A stretch of 37,842 nt of DNA, taken from NCBI GenBank assembly GCA_035315685.1, contig DATFXR010000806.1, forward strand, positions 1 to 37,842, read 5' to 3'. Both the position numbers and the translations under genes were made by a program. Shown piece after piece: positions 23,429 to 32,298 of this stretch (position 1 is the first letter of the stretch; every line of letters begins with the position of its first letter). The stretch comes from QHWK01 sp035315685 (GTDB lineage Bacteria; Acidobacteriota; Vicinamibacteria; Vicinamibacterales; CAVVIG01). The notes under the pieces are model-generated. The model ran no database searches. It had not been told where the DNA came from and saw only the letters and a program-made list of their open reading frames with translations.

Positions 23429-24835
23429 TCAGGCCTTTACAGACTTCGTCACAATTTCGGTGTCATACCGAGGCTGCGCGACGAGCGGCCTGGACCGATG
23501 GGCGCGTTCAACCCAGTAGAAGAGTGGTATGCCGGCCGCGATGATGGCGAGGCCGGTGAACGACACCAGAGGCTGTTCGACCAGCGCGCTCACCACGATC
23601 ATGAAGCTCGCGGCGCAGAAAATCGCGGGCGCGACTGGATAGCCCCACGCGGAGAACGCTCGGGGCTCACCGGCGAAGCGGCGTCGTGTGACGAACAGGG
23701 AGGCGACGGCGATGCCGGCGAACAACACGACGGCGAATCCCGTGTAGGTCAGCAGCGGCCCGAACGTGCCCGACAACACGAGAATGCAGCTCCACAGCGC
23801 CTGCGCGAAGATTGCGGTGCGCGGGGTTCTGGATCGAGGGTGCACGCGAGCCGCCGCGTCGAAGAACAAGCCGTCGCGGGCCATCGCGTAATACACGCGC
23901 GGGCCGGCGACGATCATCGCGCTGACGCTGCTGAGCATGATCAGGGCGGACAGCGCCGTCAGGGCTGACGCCGCGCCCGCGCCCAGGAGTTCGGCCGTCG
24001 CGTTCTGGCCGATGTGAATGTCGAACCGCTGAATCGGCAGTGCGAACAGGTAGACGATGTTCAACCCGAGGTACACCACGATGACAATCAACGTGCCGAG
24101 GCCGAGCGCGCGAGGCACGTTCCGCGACGGGTCGCGGATCTCCTCCGCGAGGTAGGTCGCCGCGTTCCAGCCGCTGTAGCTGAACATCACAGGGATCAGC
24201 GCCGCCGTCCACGCGGCGAGGCGGAACGTTCCGCCCTCGGCGAGGTGGCGGACCGATCCGTGGCCGCTCGCGAGGCCGAGCGCGATCAAGCCGACGAGGG
24301 CGACGACTTTGATAGCCGCGAGCCCGTTCTGGAGCAGCCGGCCGGTTTGCAGCCCTCGTGCGTGCACAGCCGACAGCATGACGATGATGGCGATCGCGGC
24401 GAGCGTGCGCGGCGACACCGCGAGCGCGAAGAAGCCCAGCGGCACCTCGAAGAGCGGTTGCGTTTCCCCCATCCAGGGAAAGAAGTGACCGAGGAACACG
24501 GCGCATCCGACCGCCCCGGCGGCAATCGCGCCCGAGAAGCCGGCCACGAACGACGTCCATCCCGTGAGGAACGCCATCGTCGGGCCGTAGCTTTCCTTGA
24601 AGTACACGTATTCGCCGCCGGCCCGCGGGAAGCGCACGGCGAGCTCCGCATATGCCATGGCGCCGGCGAACGCCAGCACGCCGCCGAAGATCCACAACGC
24701 GAGCAGCGCGCCCGGGTGCGGGACCATCGCCGCGACGATCCCCGGCGTCGTGAAGATGCCGACGCCGATGACGTTCGCGATGACGATGGCGGCAGCGTCA
24801 ATCGTTCCGAGGCGGCGTTCGAGCGTCGGGACCAT
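23429..24835 (-). CDS. APC superfamily amino acid permease
   Basis: A 468-residue inner-membrane transporter with about 12 helices. The first helix carries the substrate-binding GVGIFTTPG motif of amino acid/polyamine/organocation permeases (NVIGVGIFTTPGIVAAMVP), and helix 6 has the conserved FSYSGWNAATYLAEEIRDP. The C-terminal tail is polar. LAT/serine-threonine exchanger-like relatives carry neutral amino acids; the exact substrate cannot be told. The gene lies 11 bp downstream of the methyltransferase gene on the same strand, so the two are probably co-transcribed. It converges with the flavoprotein gene to its left. Confidence 0.92.
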   Translation of the reverse strand: MVPTLERRLGTIDAAAIVIANVIGVGIFTTPGIVAAMVPHPGALLALWIFGGVLAFAGAMAYAELAVRFPRAGGEYVYFKESYGPTMAFLTGWTSFVAGFSGAIAAGAVGCAVFLGHFFPWMGETQPLFEVPLGFFALAVSPRTLAAIAIIVMLSAVHARGLQTGRLLQNGLAAIKVVALVGLIALGLASGHGSVRHLAEGGTFRLAAWTAALIPVMFSYSGWNAATYLAEEIRDPSRNVPRALGLGTLIVIVVYLGLNIVYLFALPIQRFDIHIGQNATAELLGAGAASALTALSALIMLSSVSAMIVAGPRVYYAMARDGLFFDAAARVHPRSRTPRTAIFAQALWSCILVLSGTFGPLLTYTGFAVVLFAGIAVASLFVTRRRFAGEPRAFSAWGYPVAPAIFCAASFMIVVSALVEQPLVSFTGLAIIAAGIPLFYWVERAHRSRPLVAQPRYDTEIVTKSVKA

Positions 24836-24846
24836 GAGCGACCTTT

Positions 24847-25968
24847 CTAGTTGTCCCCGCCCGCCACGCGCGTGCCCTGCGTCTTGACCGCAACGACAAG
24901 AATGCTGGCGACGAGGAGGTCATCATCCGAAAGTTGTCGATACCGGGGCAGCAGCCGCGCTCGAATCGATCGCACCAGCGCCAGGTTTTCGTCTGTATAG
25001 TCGACCCCGTATCGAAGGGTGGTCCGGTACTCGGGAAGCGGACGGGTCTGGCCAAGCACCCAGGTGACGTAGATCGTCGTGTCGTATCCGAGTGCGGTGA
25101 GGGCCCGCCGGTAGTAGTCGACCAGGCGACGATTGGGCTGGCCGCTGGCGCGGACCATGTGCGAGTAGACGCCGTCGGAAACGGTCAGGAACTCGAGCGG
25201 GTGAAAGCCATACTTGGCGAACATGCCGTAGTCGCGCAGATCGATGACATGGACCTGACGGCCGCCAGACTTCAGGACCCGGTCGAGCGCGGCGAGGGTC
25301 GCATCGAGATCGTAAATTTCCTCGAGGACGGCGTTCGACACGATGAAGTCGACAGACGCCGGTGCGAGCTCCGCCGCTGCCCCCTCGATGCTCTTGTGCT
25401 GATAGGCCAGCCGGCTCGGATTCAGGCGGACCGAGTCGCGCAATTCGACGGCATCGGTGATGTTCTGCTGGGCTGCCGCGTCGAGCTCCTCTGACAGTGA
25501 GCGGTAGAGCGTTCGATGGAATTCGGAGGTTTGCAGCGGCATGAACTTGTCGACCGCCGTCACGTGGGCGGCGCCGTCACCAATGAAGCGCAGGGCGACG
25601 CCGATCGTTTCACCTGGGCCGATCTCGAGCACGCGCGCTCCGCGCAGCGCCGTCGCGTCCAGGCTGCCGTACTTCTCGTAGGCTTTGACGGTGGCCTTGA
25701 CCCGGCCGAGATACGCGGGGACTTCCGATAGCGGCAGAGCGCCATAATCGGGCTGACCGATTTGATCGGAGCGGATGCCCGCGGTGCGCAGCGCATCCTG
25801 AAAGAGATTGCTGGCGATGACCACCCACCTGATCCGTTTCGCCGCGGGCTTCCACATTGGAAGCGTCAACGCCGCGCCGACACCGAGAAGGAGGGCGATG
25901 CCGACGACATTCCGGATCGAACGCCACCTGCTCGATCCGACGGCCGCTCTGCCTGGATCACGAACCAC
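24847..25968 (-). CDS. Membrane-anchored class I SAM-dependent methyltransferase
   Basis: A 373-residue protein: one N-terminal transmembrane helix (NVVGIALLLGVGAALTLPMW), then a Rossmann methyltransferase core. SAM-binding motif I is RVLEIGPGETIGVALRFIGD, the acidic end of strand 2 is VTAVDKF, and motif IV is SVDFIVSNAVLEEIYDLDAT. The C-terminal part (DYYRRALTALGYDTTIYVTW) resembles lipid/sugar-type methyltransferases. The substrate is not known; the anchor suggests a membrane-associated acceptor. The permease gene follows 11 bp downstream. Confidence 0.85.
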   Translation of the reverse strand: MVRDPGRAAVGSSRWRSIRNVVGIALLLGVGAALTLPMWKPAAKRIRWVVIASNLFQDALRTAGIRSDQIGQPDYGALPLSEVPAYLGRVKATVKAYEKYGSLDATALRGARVLEIGPGETIGVALRFIGDGAAHVTAVDKFMPLQTSEFHRTLYRSLSEELDAAAQQNITDAVELRDSVRLNPSRLAYQHKSIEGAAAELAPASVDFIVSNAVLEEIYDLDATLAALDRVLKSGGRQVHVIDLRDYGMFAKYGFHPLEFLTVSDGVYSHMVRASGQPNRRLVDYYRRALTALGYDTTIYVTWVLGQTRPLPEYRTTLRYGVDYTDENLALVRSIRARLLPRYRQLSDDDLLVASILVVAVKTQGTRVAGGDN

Positions 25969-26367
25969 GTCGGGCAGCCTTCAGCAATCGCGATGCCTTG
26001 GTTGGGCAGGTCGAGAAGCGAGGGTCGCCGATCGGCGTCAAGAATAAGAAATATGTGAATTCTGAAGAGTTGCTGCTGGCTGACCGAAGCCGCCTCGACG
26101 CACGGTCCGGCCAACGGATGGGAATTGTTCCGCCATCATTGGGTAATGCTTTTTCTGATCATGCCGCGTCCCCGCCAACCGCGAGCTGAGCCGTCGTTGT
26201 GCTGAGCTACACCCGCGCCGATGACGCGGATCGGATCTTCTCGTGCGAGGATGTGTCCCGTGCATACGCTCCGATTGACGCTTCTCGTCTCTGCGCGGGC
26301 GCTCCTTTACGGGGACACAACGAATCGGAAGTATATTGATGCGCTACCCGAGAGAGGAGGCCGAACG
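25969..26367. other. Divergent intergenic region
   Basis: This 399-bp stretch separates the methyltransferase (minus) from the HhH gene (plus). It has an AT-rich patch (26039-26060) likely to hold the methyltransferase promoter, and a possible -10 TATATT (26332-26337) with no good -35 for the HhH gene. No small gene or structured RNA was recognised. Confidence 0.4.
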
Positions 26368-26709
26368 ATGTCAGCCGCCACGCGCTTCTCACGGTCACTG
26401 GTCGCATCGCTGCTTTCGTTCGCCGTCGTATCCGGTGCTCTGACGCCGCTCGCCGCTCAGGGTACGGCCGCCAAGCCGCCCGCGAAGACCAGCGCTCAAG
26501 CGAAAACGGCGAGTGCCGATCTGATCGACCTCAACACTGCGACGAAAGAGCAACTGATGACGTTGCCGGGGATCGGCGAGGCCTATGCCGCGAAGATCAT
26601 CGCCGGACGACCGTACCGGGCCAAGAACGAGTTGACCAGCAAGGGGATCATCCCCGAGGCGACTTACAAGAAGATCGCGAGCAAGGTGATCGCGAAGCAG
26701 GCAAAGTAG
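26368..26709 (+). CDS. Secreted helix-hairpin-helix (ComEA-like) protein
   Basis: A 113-residue protein with a signal peptide (ATRFSRSLVASLLSFAVVSG, cleavage after LAAQ) and an Ala/Lys-rich linker. One helix-hairpin-helix domain follows: LIDLNTATKEQLMTLPGIGE, then AYAAKIIAGRPYRAKNELTS. ComEA-type domains bind DNA without sequence specificity, in the periplasm during uptake. A stand-alone secreted HhH protein could bind extracellular or periplasmic DNA, but no competence gene is nearby. The ATG at 26368 has GAGAGGAGG upstream. Confidence 0.85.
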   Translation: MSAATRFSRSLVASLLSFAVVSGALTPLAAQGTAAKPPAKTSAQAKTASADLIDLNTATKEQLMTLPGIGEAYAAKIIAGRPYRAKNELTSKGIIPEATYKKIASKVIAKQAK

Positions 26710-26734
26710 CGCCGTCCAATCGTCTGCGAGACAG

Positions 26735-27526
26735 TTACGGTCGCGGCAGTCTCGACTTCCAGAAGTCCCACGACCGCTCGTAGTCCTGCGCCGCCAGTTT
26801 CGCTTCCTGTGGATCGAGGTAGACGACTCGATCGCCGCCGAGTTGCACCGCCTGCAGCTGCAGACGGGCGTTCAGATTCAGGTAGTAGACCTCGGCGACG
26901 GCAAGGTGGAGCGACGCCGCCGCAACGACGGCGCCGTGACCGCGCATCAGCGCGGCGGCTTTGTCGCCGAGCGTCGACGCCAGCGCTCTGCCAAGCTCCG
27001 GCGTCCGAATCAGCAGGTCGCTCACGCCGGCGACCTGCCGAATCTCGAACACCGGCACACCCGCTCCGATGAAAGACGCCATGTGATAGAGCGGCCGCAG
27101 CGGCACTGCCGTTGCGGCAAACGGGATCACATCAGGACAGTGACAGTGGACGATCGAACGGACGTCGGGCCGCGTCCGGTAAATCTCCCCGTGGATGAAA
27201 CGCTCGATGTACCCCGTGCCGCCACCCGAAACCGGCACACTGTCGAGGTCGTACTCGACGATGTCGCCGGCTTCAACCAGTGCGGGCGCCCTGGAGCGCG
27301 CGAGCAGATAGTGATTGGGGTTCGAAGGACTACGAACGCTGACGTGTCCGTAGCCATCGAGAACGCCTTCGTTCGCGAGAATCCGGTTCGCGACGGCCAG
27401 CTCGCCGACAAGCGCCTGTCGATCGGTGGGAGGCTGGGACGGTTGAGGCGACACCGAGCGGATCGCAACCACGAACGTCAGGAGGGCGAGCGTGGCAAGC
27501 CGACCGCATGTCCGAAGAAAGTGCAT
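26735..27526 (-). CDS. Class II aldolase/adducin-like protein with signal peptide
   Basis: A 263-residue protein. An N-terminal signal peptide (TLALLTFVVAIRSVS) precedes a class II aldolase/adducin fold. The metal-site residues are seen as the Glu of FIHGEIYR, the HxH of IVHCHCPDV and a distal His in LMRGHGAVVA. Classical members (fuculose aldolase, ribulose-phosphate epimerase) are cytoplasmic, so export is unusual, but signal-peptide versions are common in soil bacteria and remain uncharacterised. It follows the secreted hypothetical gene by 34 bp on the same strand. Confidence 0.87.
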   Translation of the reverse strand: MHFLRTCGRLATLALLTFVVAIRSVSPQPSQPPTDRQALVGELAVANRILANEGVLDGYGHVSVRSPSNPNHYLLARSRAPALVEAGDIVEYDLDSVPVSGGGTGYIERFIHGEIYRTRPDVRSIVHCHCPDVIPFAATAVPLRPLYHMASFIGAGVPVFEIRQVAGVSDLLIRTPELGRALASTLGDKAAALMRGHGAVVAAASLHLAVAEVYYLNLNARLQLQAVQLGGDRVVYLDPQEAKLAAQDYERSWDFWKSRLPRP

Positions 27527-27560
27527 TTAGGCGCGGCGCATCATCTGACCCGGCGTCACA

Positions 27561-28370
27561 TCACTTTCCGACCATGTGAGCGATACTCTTTTCGTTTTCC
27601 ATGCAAATGTAGGACAGGAGCTCGGTGTCCGGCTTCAGCGAGTGCGTGAGCTTCACGGTCCACGGCGCCGTGTACGCCTTCGCATCGTCCACCGTGATGT
27701 CGATTTCGAGCTTTCCGTAATTCACACGACGGAACCGCTCCGTGATCCTGGCCGCCTCGGTCATCGGACTGCCGCTGCGATCGAGCCACATCCCATCTTT
27801 GAATCCGGCCGACTGCACGACCAGCGTATCGCCCTCCCAGCGGCCGACCGAGTAGCCGTTGAACGTCGGCATCTCGATCTCCGGCAGCGGCCGCCCGTCC
27901 GTGAAGATCTGGCGGTGCGCATCGTCGCGTTCGTAGAGGATCACGATGAGTCCCGCCGTCTGAATGATTTTCCTGAACAGCGGGGAGGTATGCTCCTTGA
28001 CGATGCCAGGGGGCAGGCAGTGCGATCCCGGATCGTCCTTGCCGTTCTCTTCCATCCGCTTCTTGCGGATGTCAGCCGCCCAGGGCTGATACGGCAGGCC
28101 GTTCTTGAGGCTCCAGCCGATATTCACGAACTCCTGCCCGACCTCCATGTCGGCACACCCGATCGCCGGACATGGGCGGTTGTGTTCGATGTCCCACATC
28201 CCGGAGAGATCCGGCTTGCCGTCTGCGGTTCGGGGCGCGGGCGCCGCCAGGTTTGGCGCGCCGTCCGCCAGCCGCGGCACTCCCGCAGTCTGGTGCTTCA
28301 ACCACTGCGCCGAGCTGGTGACAGACGCCGCGACGACGAGCAGCACGACAACGCCGGTGACGGCCTTCAT
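27561..28370 (-). CDS. Secreted protein of unknown function, acidobacterial type
   Basis: A 269-residue protein starting at ATG 28370 after GGAGG. It has a signal peptide (AVTGVVVLLVVAASVTSSAQ), then the motif DGKPDLSGMWDIEHNRPCP and the segment HCLPPGIVKEHTSPLFRKII. The core is IVILYERDDAHRQIFTDGRP, VGRWEGDTLVVQSAGF and RITERFRRVNYGKLEIDITV, ending YTAPWTVKLTHSL. This arrangement recurs in very many secreted acidobacterial and related proteins without known function; a lipocalin-like or beta-rich fold has been my impression but is unproved. The small remnant at 17355-17512 looks like the end of a relative. It is probably co-transcribed with the aldolase-like gene. Confidence 0.82.
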   Translation of the reverse strand: MKAVTGVVVLLVVAASVTSSAQWLKHQTAGVPRLADGAPNLAAPAPRTADGKPDLSGMWDIEHNRPCPAIGCADMEVGQEFVNIGWSLKNGLPYQPWAADIRKKRMEENGKDDPGSHCLPPGIVKEHTSPLFRKIIQTAGLIVILYERDDAHRQIFTDGRPLPEIEMPTFNGYSVGRWEGDTLVVQSAGFKDGMWLDRSGSPMTEAARITERFRRVNYGKLEIDITVDDAKAYTAPWTVKLTHSLKPDTELLSYICMENEKSIAHMVGK

Positions 28371-28444
28371 GGTGACCTCCAGCCGTAAAAGGGCGAGGAG
28401 GACGATAAGCCGAGGCGGCGCGATGTGTCCAGATCCTTCTCGCG

Positions 28445-30253
28445 CTATGACATGTCCGCCATCTGCTGGCGGTGCAGCTCGCTGTACAGCCCGCCGTTGA
28501 CCAGCAGCTGGTCGTGCGTCCCCTGTTCGACGATCCGCGAACCCTTGACGACGAAGATCACGTCGGCGTGCCGGATCGTGCCGAGGTGATGCGCGATCAC
28601 GATCGACGTGCGCCCCTCCATCAGCCGTTCGAGCGCGTCGATCACCTCGCGCTCCGACGCCGCGTCGAGGCCCGCGGTCGGCTCGTCGAGGATCAGGATC
28701 GGCGAATTGCGAACGATCGCGCGCGCGATGGCGATGCGCTGCCGCTGTCCGCCCGACAGCGTCAACCCGCGATCGCCGACCAGCGTCGCGTAGCCGAGCG
28801 GGAGATCGGTGATGAATGCGTGCGCGTTGGCGAGCGTCGCGGCGCGGACAGTGTCCTCGATCGAGGCGTTCGGCTGGCCGTAGGCGATGTTCTCCCAGAT
28901 CGTGGCGCGAAACAGCAGCGTGTCCTGCAGGACGAAGCTGATCTGATCGCGCAGCGACTTCAACGAATAATCGCGGATATCGGCGCCGTCGATCCGTACG
29001 GTGCCCGACAACGGATCGTAGAAGCGCGTGACGAGGCTGACGATCGTGGACTTGCCGGTACCCGACGGCCCGACGATCGCCGCGACCTGTCCGGGCTCGA
29101 TCCGCAAGCTCACGTCGCTCAGCACACGGCTGTCGCCGTACCCGAAGGTGACGTGGTCGAACTCGATTGCGCCGCGAAACGCCGGCGCCGTGCGCGCGTC
29201 GGGACGATCGCCGACTTTGCTTTCGAGGTCCAGGACTTCCTGAATCCGTTCGTAGCCGACCGACGCCTTCGCGACGGTGTCGGTGAGCTTCGACAGATCG
29301 CGAATCGGTTTGTAGAGCTTGTTGAGATAGAGCAGGAAAACCACCAGCACGCCGCCACTGATCTCGCCGGCAATCGCCAGGCGGCCGCCGTACGCCAGCA
29401 CCAGGCACGTGCCGATCGCGACGATCACGTTGACGGTTGGCGAGAGCTTCGCCTTCACGTTCCGCGCCTGCAGTCCAGCTTCCACGTTGCTGCGGCTCTC
29501 CGACGCGAAGCGCCGATCCTCATAGTCCTCTCGCGCGAACGCCTGGACGACGTGAATCGACGAGAGCACCTCGGCGACGCCCGACAGCAGTTCGCCTTCG
29601 CGCTTGCGCACCGCGCGCGACGCCGCCTTGATGCGCCGCGTAAAGAAGAACACGACCGCGAACAGGATTGGCACCACCGACAGCGCCAGCAGCGTGAACC
29701 GCCAGTTCACGTAGAACATCACCCCGAGGATGCCGGCGATCGTCAGGACGTTCACGAGGATCCCGACGAGCGCCGAGGTGATGAAGTCCTGGACGGCAGC
29801 GATGTCGCTGGTCATCCGCATCATCAGATCGCCCGAGTGCGACTCGCGATGGTCGGCCAGTGACAGCCGCTGCAGGTGCTGATAGACGCTCCGCCTCAGG
29901 TCGTGCGACACCCACTGCGCGACGCGCGTCGTCTGAGACTTTTCCGCGTAGCTGCTGACGGCGTCGAGCAGCGCGATCAGCGCGACGGCGGCGACCGCCA
30001 GATCGAGGGTCGCGAAGCGGCTCGCCGGCAGAAGCGGAGCGACCAGGGAACCGAACCAGCCGCCGAGGCGTTTGCCGCTGACGACGTTGTCGAGGACGAC
30101 CTTGATCGGCCACGGCTGCAGCACGTCCGCCGCGGTTTCGCCGACGACCGCGAACAACGCCAACACCAGGGGCTTCCACTGCGGCCGGAGCAAACGGCCG
30201 ATCCGCGGCGCACGGCGGCGTGGCTTGCCCTCTTCGGCGAGGCGTTTTCCCAT
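28445..30253 (-). CDS. ABC exporter, MsbA/MDR-type fused permease-ATPase
   Basis: A 602-residue half-transporter. Residues about 25-330 form the six-helix ABC-transporter transmembrane domain (VLALFAVVGETAADVLQPWP; SGDLMMRMTSDIAAVQDFIT). Residues about 360-595 are the ATPase: Walker A GPSGTGKST (395-403), Q-loop Gln443, signature LSGGQRQR (499-506), Walker B ILILDEPTAGLD (519-530) and the H-loop in IVIAHH (551-556). All ATPase motifs are intact. It should homodimerise in the inner membrane and export lipids, drugs or peptides. The secreted hypothetical gene begins 74 bp downstream. Confidence 0.94.
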   Translation of the reverse strand: MGKRLAEEGKPRRRAPRIGRLLRPQWKPLVLALFAVVGETAADVLQPWPIKVVLDNVVSGKRLGGWFGSLVAPLLPASRFATLDLAVAAVALIALLDAVSSYAEKSQTTRVAQWVSHDLRRSVYQHLQRLSLADHRESHSGDLMMRMTSDIAAVQDFITSALVGILVNVLTIAGILGVMFYVNWRFTLLALSVVPILFAVVFFFTRRIKAASRAVRKREGELLSGVAEVLSSIHVVQAFAREDYEDRRFASESRSNVEAGLQARNVKAKLSPTVNVIVAIGTCLVLAYGGRLAIAGEISGGVLVVFLLYLNKLYKPIRDLSKLTDTVAKASVGYERIQEVLDLESKVGDRPDARTAPAFRGAIEFDHVTFGYGDSRVLSDVSLRIEPGQVAAIVGPSGTGKSTIVSLVTRFYDPLSGTVRIDGADIRDYSLKSLRDQISFVLQDTLLFRATIWENIAYGQPNASIEDTVRAATLANAHAFITDLPLGYATLVGDRGLTLSGGQRQRIAIARAIVRNSPILILDEPTAGLDAASEREVIDALERLMEGRTSIVIAHHLGTIRHADVIFVVKGSRIVEQGTHDQLLVNGGLYSELHRQQMADMS

Positions 30254-30479
30254 CGGTGTCAGTCAATGCCGGTTCAGACGAGTCCGATCGGCGAGGGTGC
30301 ACCCCGCCGCCAGGTGACCAGCCATCTCATCTGGACTGCCGCGATGGATCTACTACACGCGTCGCGAGAAAGCCAGAGTGCGCGGCAAATTCTGCGAGAC
30401 GGCGCGGTACGGAACGCCCGTCGCCCAGGCCACGGGTCCAGGCCATCTCTCGCGCGTTAATATCTGCGCCGCGGCCTCG

Positions 30480-31763
30480 ATGGCCGACCGCAGCATGCGT
30501 CCAGAGTCGTGCGACGTCGCGATCGTCGGCGCCGGCGCCGCCGGCCTCGCGACCGCGATCTTCACCCGTCGCCTCAATCCATCCTGTTCGGTCGTCGTCT
30601 TCGACGGCGCGCGCGCCCCCGGCGCCAAGATCCTCGTCAGCGGCGGCAGCCGCTGCAACGTGACGAACGCGTCGGTCACCGAACACGACTTCTGGGGCGG
30701 ACCCTCGCCGATCGTCCGCCGCGTGCTGCGTGCGTTCACGGTCGCCGACACCGTCGCCTTCTTCCGCGAGATCGGCGTGCGGCTGCACGAGGAAACAGGC
30801 GGCAAGCTGTTCCCCGATACGAATCGCGCACGCGACGTCCTCGATGCGCTGCTCCGCGAAACGCGCCGCGTGGGTGCGATCGTCGTCGCCGGGACGCGCG
30901 TGACCGACCTCGCGCAGGCGCCCGACGGCAACGGGTTCCGCGGGGTCGCGGGCGATGGCGAGGTGACGGCGGCACGCGTCGTGCTCGCGACCGGCGGCCG
31001 GGCGCTGCCGAAGAGCGGCAGCGACGGTGCCGGATACGAGCTGGCGCGGCGAGCAGGACACGCGATCGTCGAGACGACGCCGGCCCTCGTGCCGCTCGCG
31101 CTCGCGCCGTCCGACACCGTTCACGAGGCGGTGCCGGGTGTCTCGCATGATGTGGAGCTTGCCGTCCGCGTGGACGGCGCGGTCGCGATTCGCCTCGCGG
31201 GCGCGCTGCTCTGGACCCATTTCGGCGTCAGCGGCCCGGTCGTGCTGAACGCGTCGCGGCACGTGCTGCGCGCTGAAGTCGAGGGCCGCACGGTCGAGCT
31301 CTTCGCCAATGTGTGTCCCGGCCGCGGCTTCGACGCCGTCGACGCGGCGTGGCAGCGGTCGGCGCAGGCGACGCCGAAGGCATCGGTGCAGGCGACGCTT
31401 GCGGGGCTGGTGCCGGCGTCGGTCGCAGCAGCCTTTCTGCGGCAGCTCGAGATCGACGGCGGCGTCACGCTTGCGCACTTTTCGCGCGGCGAGCGCCGCC
31501 GTCTCGTCGCCGCGCTCGTCGAGTGGCCGCTGCCAGTGACCGGCTCGCGCGGCTACAGCTACGCGGAAGCCACGGCAGGCGGCGTCACGCTGACGGAAAT
31601 CGATGCAGGAACGATGGCCTCGCGCGTCTGCCGAGGCTTGTCGCTGGTCGGCGAGATCCTCGACGTCGATGGCCGCATTGGCGGGTTCAATTTTCAGTGG
31701 GCGTGGTCGAGCGGATACGTCGCCGGCCGCGCGCTTGCGCGCGCGTTCGACGGGCGACGATGA
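30480..31763 (+). CDS. BaiN/HI0933-family NAD(P)/FAD-dependent oxidoreductase
   Basis: A 427-residue flavoprotein with an N-terminal FAD site (CDVAIVGAGAAGLATAIF) and the family hallmark APGAKILVSGGSRCNVTN. A central substrate domain has ATGGRALPKSGSDGAGYELA and LLWTHFGVSGPVVLNASRHV. The C-terminal FAD segment is LSLVGEILDVDGRIGGFNFQ, then WAWSSGYVAGRALA. Relatives include bile-acid 'BaiN' reductases and 'aminoacetone oxidase' annotations; the real reaction here is unknown. ATG 30480 is preferred because homology starts just after it; the frame extends to 30378. Confidence 0.9.
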   Translation: MADRSMRPESCDVAIVGAGAAGLATAIFTRRLNPSCSVVVFDGARAPGAKILVSGGSRCNVTNASVTEHDFWGGPSPIVRRVLRAFTVADTVAFFREIGVRLHEETGGKLFPDTNRARDVLDALLRETRRVGAIVVAGTRVTDLAQAPDGNGFRGVAGDGEVTAARVVLATGGRALPKSGSDGAGYELARRAGHAIVETTPALVPLALAPSDTVHEAVPGVSHDVELAVRVDGAVAIRLAGALLWTHFGVSGPVVLNASRHVLRAEVEGRTVELFANVCPGRGFDAVDAAWQRSAQATPKASVQATLAGLVPASVAAAFLRQLEIDGGVTLAHFSRGERRRLVAALVEWPLPVTGSRGYSYAEATAGGVTLTEIDAGTMASRVCRGLSLVGEILDVDGRIGGFNFQWAWSSGYVAGRALARAFDGRR

Positions 31764-31814
31764 TCACCCGATGGGGTGGGCTGCTCGCGCGCGATGAGCG
31801 TCGATCCCGACAAA

Positions 31815-31843
31815 TTGACAGCCGCGCGCCGGTGTCTTACGCT
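31815..31843 (+). promoter_or_regulatory. Promoter and probable BlaI-type operator
   Basis: TTGACA (31815-31820) and TACGCT (31838-31843) are 17 bp apart. The 20-bp interrupted palindrome from GACA to TGTC (31817-31836) matches at 8 of 10 paired positions and lies between the boxes; ACA/TGT half-sites are typical for BlaI/MecI repressors. The predicted transcript would start at or within 1-2 nt of ATG 31852, and there is no ribosome binding site, so a leaderless message is likely. Confidence 0.6.
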
Positions 31844-31851
31844 CAGCCGCA

Positions 31852-32298
31852 ATGCATCGGCCGTTTCTCTTCTGGGGTTTCAAGTCGCCGTGCGAGATCT
31901 TCGAGGGCAGTCTCGGCGCGCTCGAACAGGACGTCATGCGCGTCGTGTGGGCTTCGAGCGATGTCAGCGTTCGAGACGTCTGCACCCGACTCGGATCACC
32001 GGTCGCGTATACGACGGTGATGACGACAATGGATCGGCTGTTCAAGAAGCGGCTCCTCGCGCGGCGGAAAGTGGGACAGGCGTTCGTCTATCGGGCCGTC
32101 GCGTCCCGCGAGGAGATCGAAGACGCCGTCGCCACCGAGCTCGTCGACAGCCTGCTGCGCCGGCATGCGGACGAGCCGCTGCCGGTGCTGTCGTCGCTCG
32201 TCGACGCCGTCAGCGAACGCGATCGCTCGCTCCTTGACGAGCTCGAACGCCTGGTCCGCGAAAAGCGGCGCGCCGTCGCGCGGACGTCATCCAAATGA
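31852..32298 (+). CDS. BlaI/MecI/CopY family repressor
   Basis: A 148-residue winged-helix repressor: LGALEQDVMRVVWASSDVSV, recognition helix AYTTVMTTMDRLFKKRLLAR and wing RRKVGQAFVYRAVASREEIE. A C-terminal dimerisation helix region (LVDSLLRRHADEPLPVLSSL) holds the protease-sensitive part in BlaI. The next gene (M56 peptidase) overlaps by 4 nt, forming the BlaI-BlaR-like pair in which the peptidase inactivates the repressor. A dyad in the promoter suggests autoregulation. No copper-binding CxC motif is present, so it is not CopY in the strict sense. Confidence 0.93.
   Translation: MHRPFLFWGFKSPCEIFEGSLGALEQDVMRVVWASSDVSVRDVCTRLGSPVAYTTVMTTMDRLFKKRLLARRKVGQAFVYRAVASREEIEDAVATELVDSLLRRHADEPLPVLSSLVDAVSERDRSLLDELERLVREKRRAVARTSSK

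Noticed and set aside
24014..24850. Long plus-strand frames over the permease, and similar frames over the ABC transporter and kinase
   Set aside because: They are antisense to intact, well-conserved genes and have shadow-type composition (His/Arg/Asp/Glu-rich).
31852..32298. CopY-type copper regulator linked to the metal genes
   Set aside because: No CxC copper motif is present and the partner is an M56 peptidase with an ADOP permease; the metal operon is 25 kb away.
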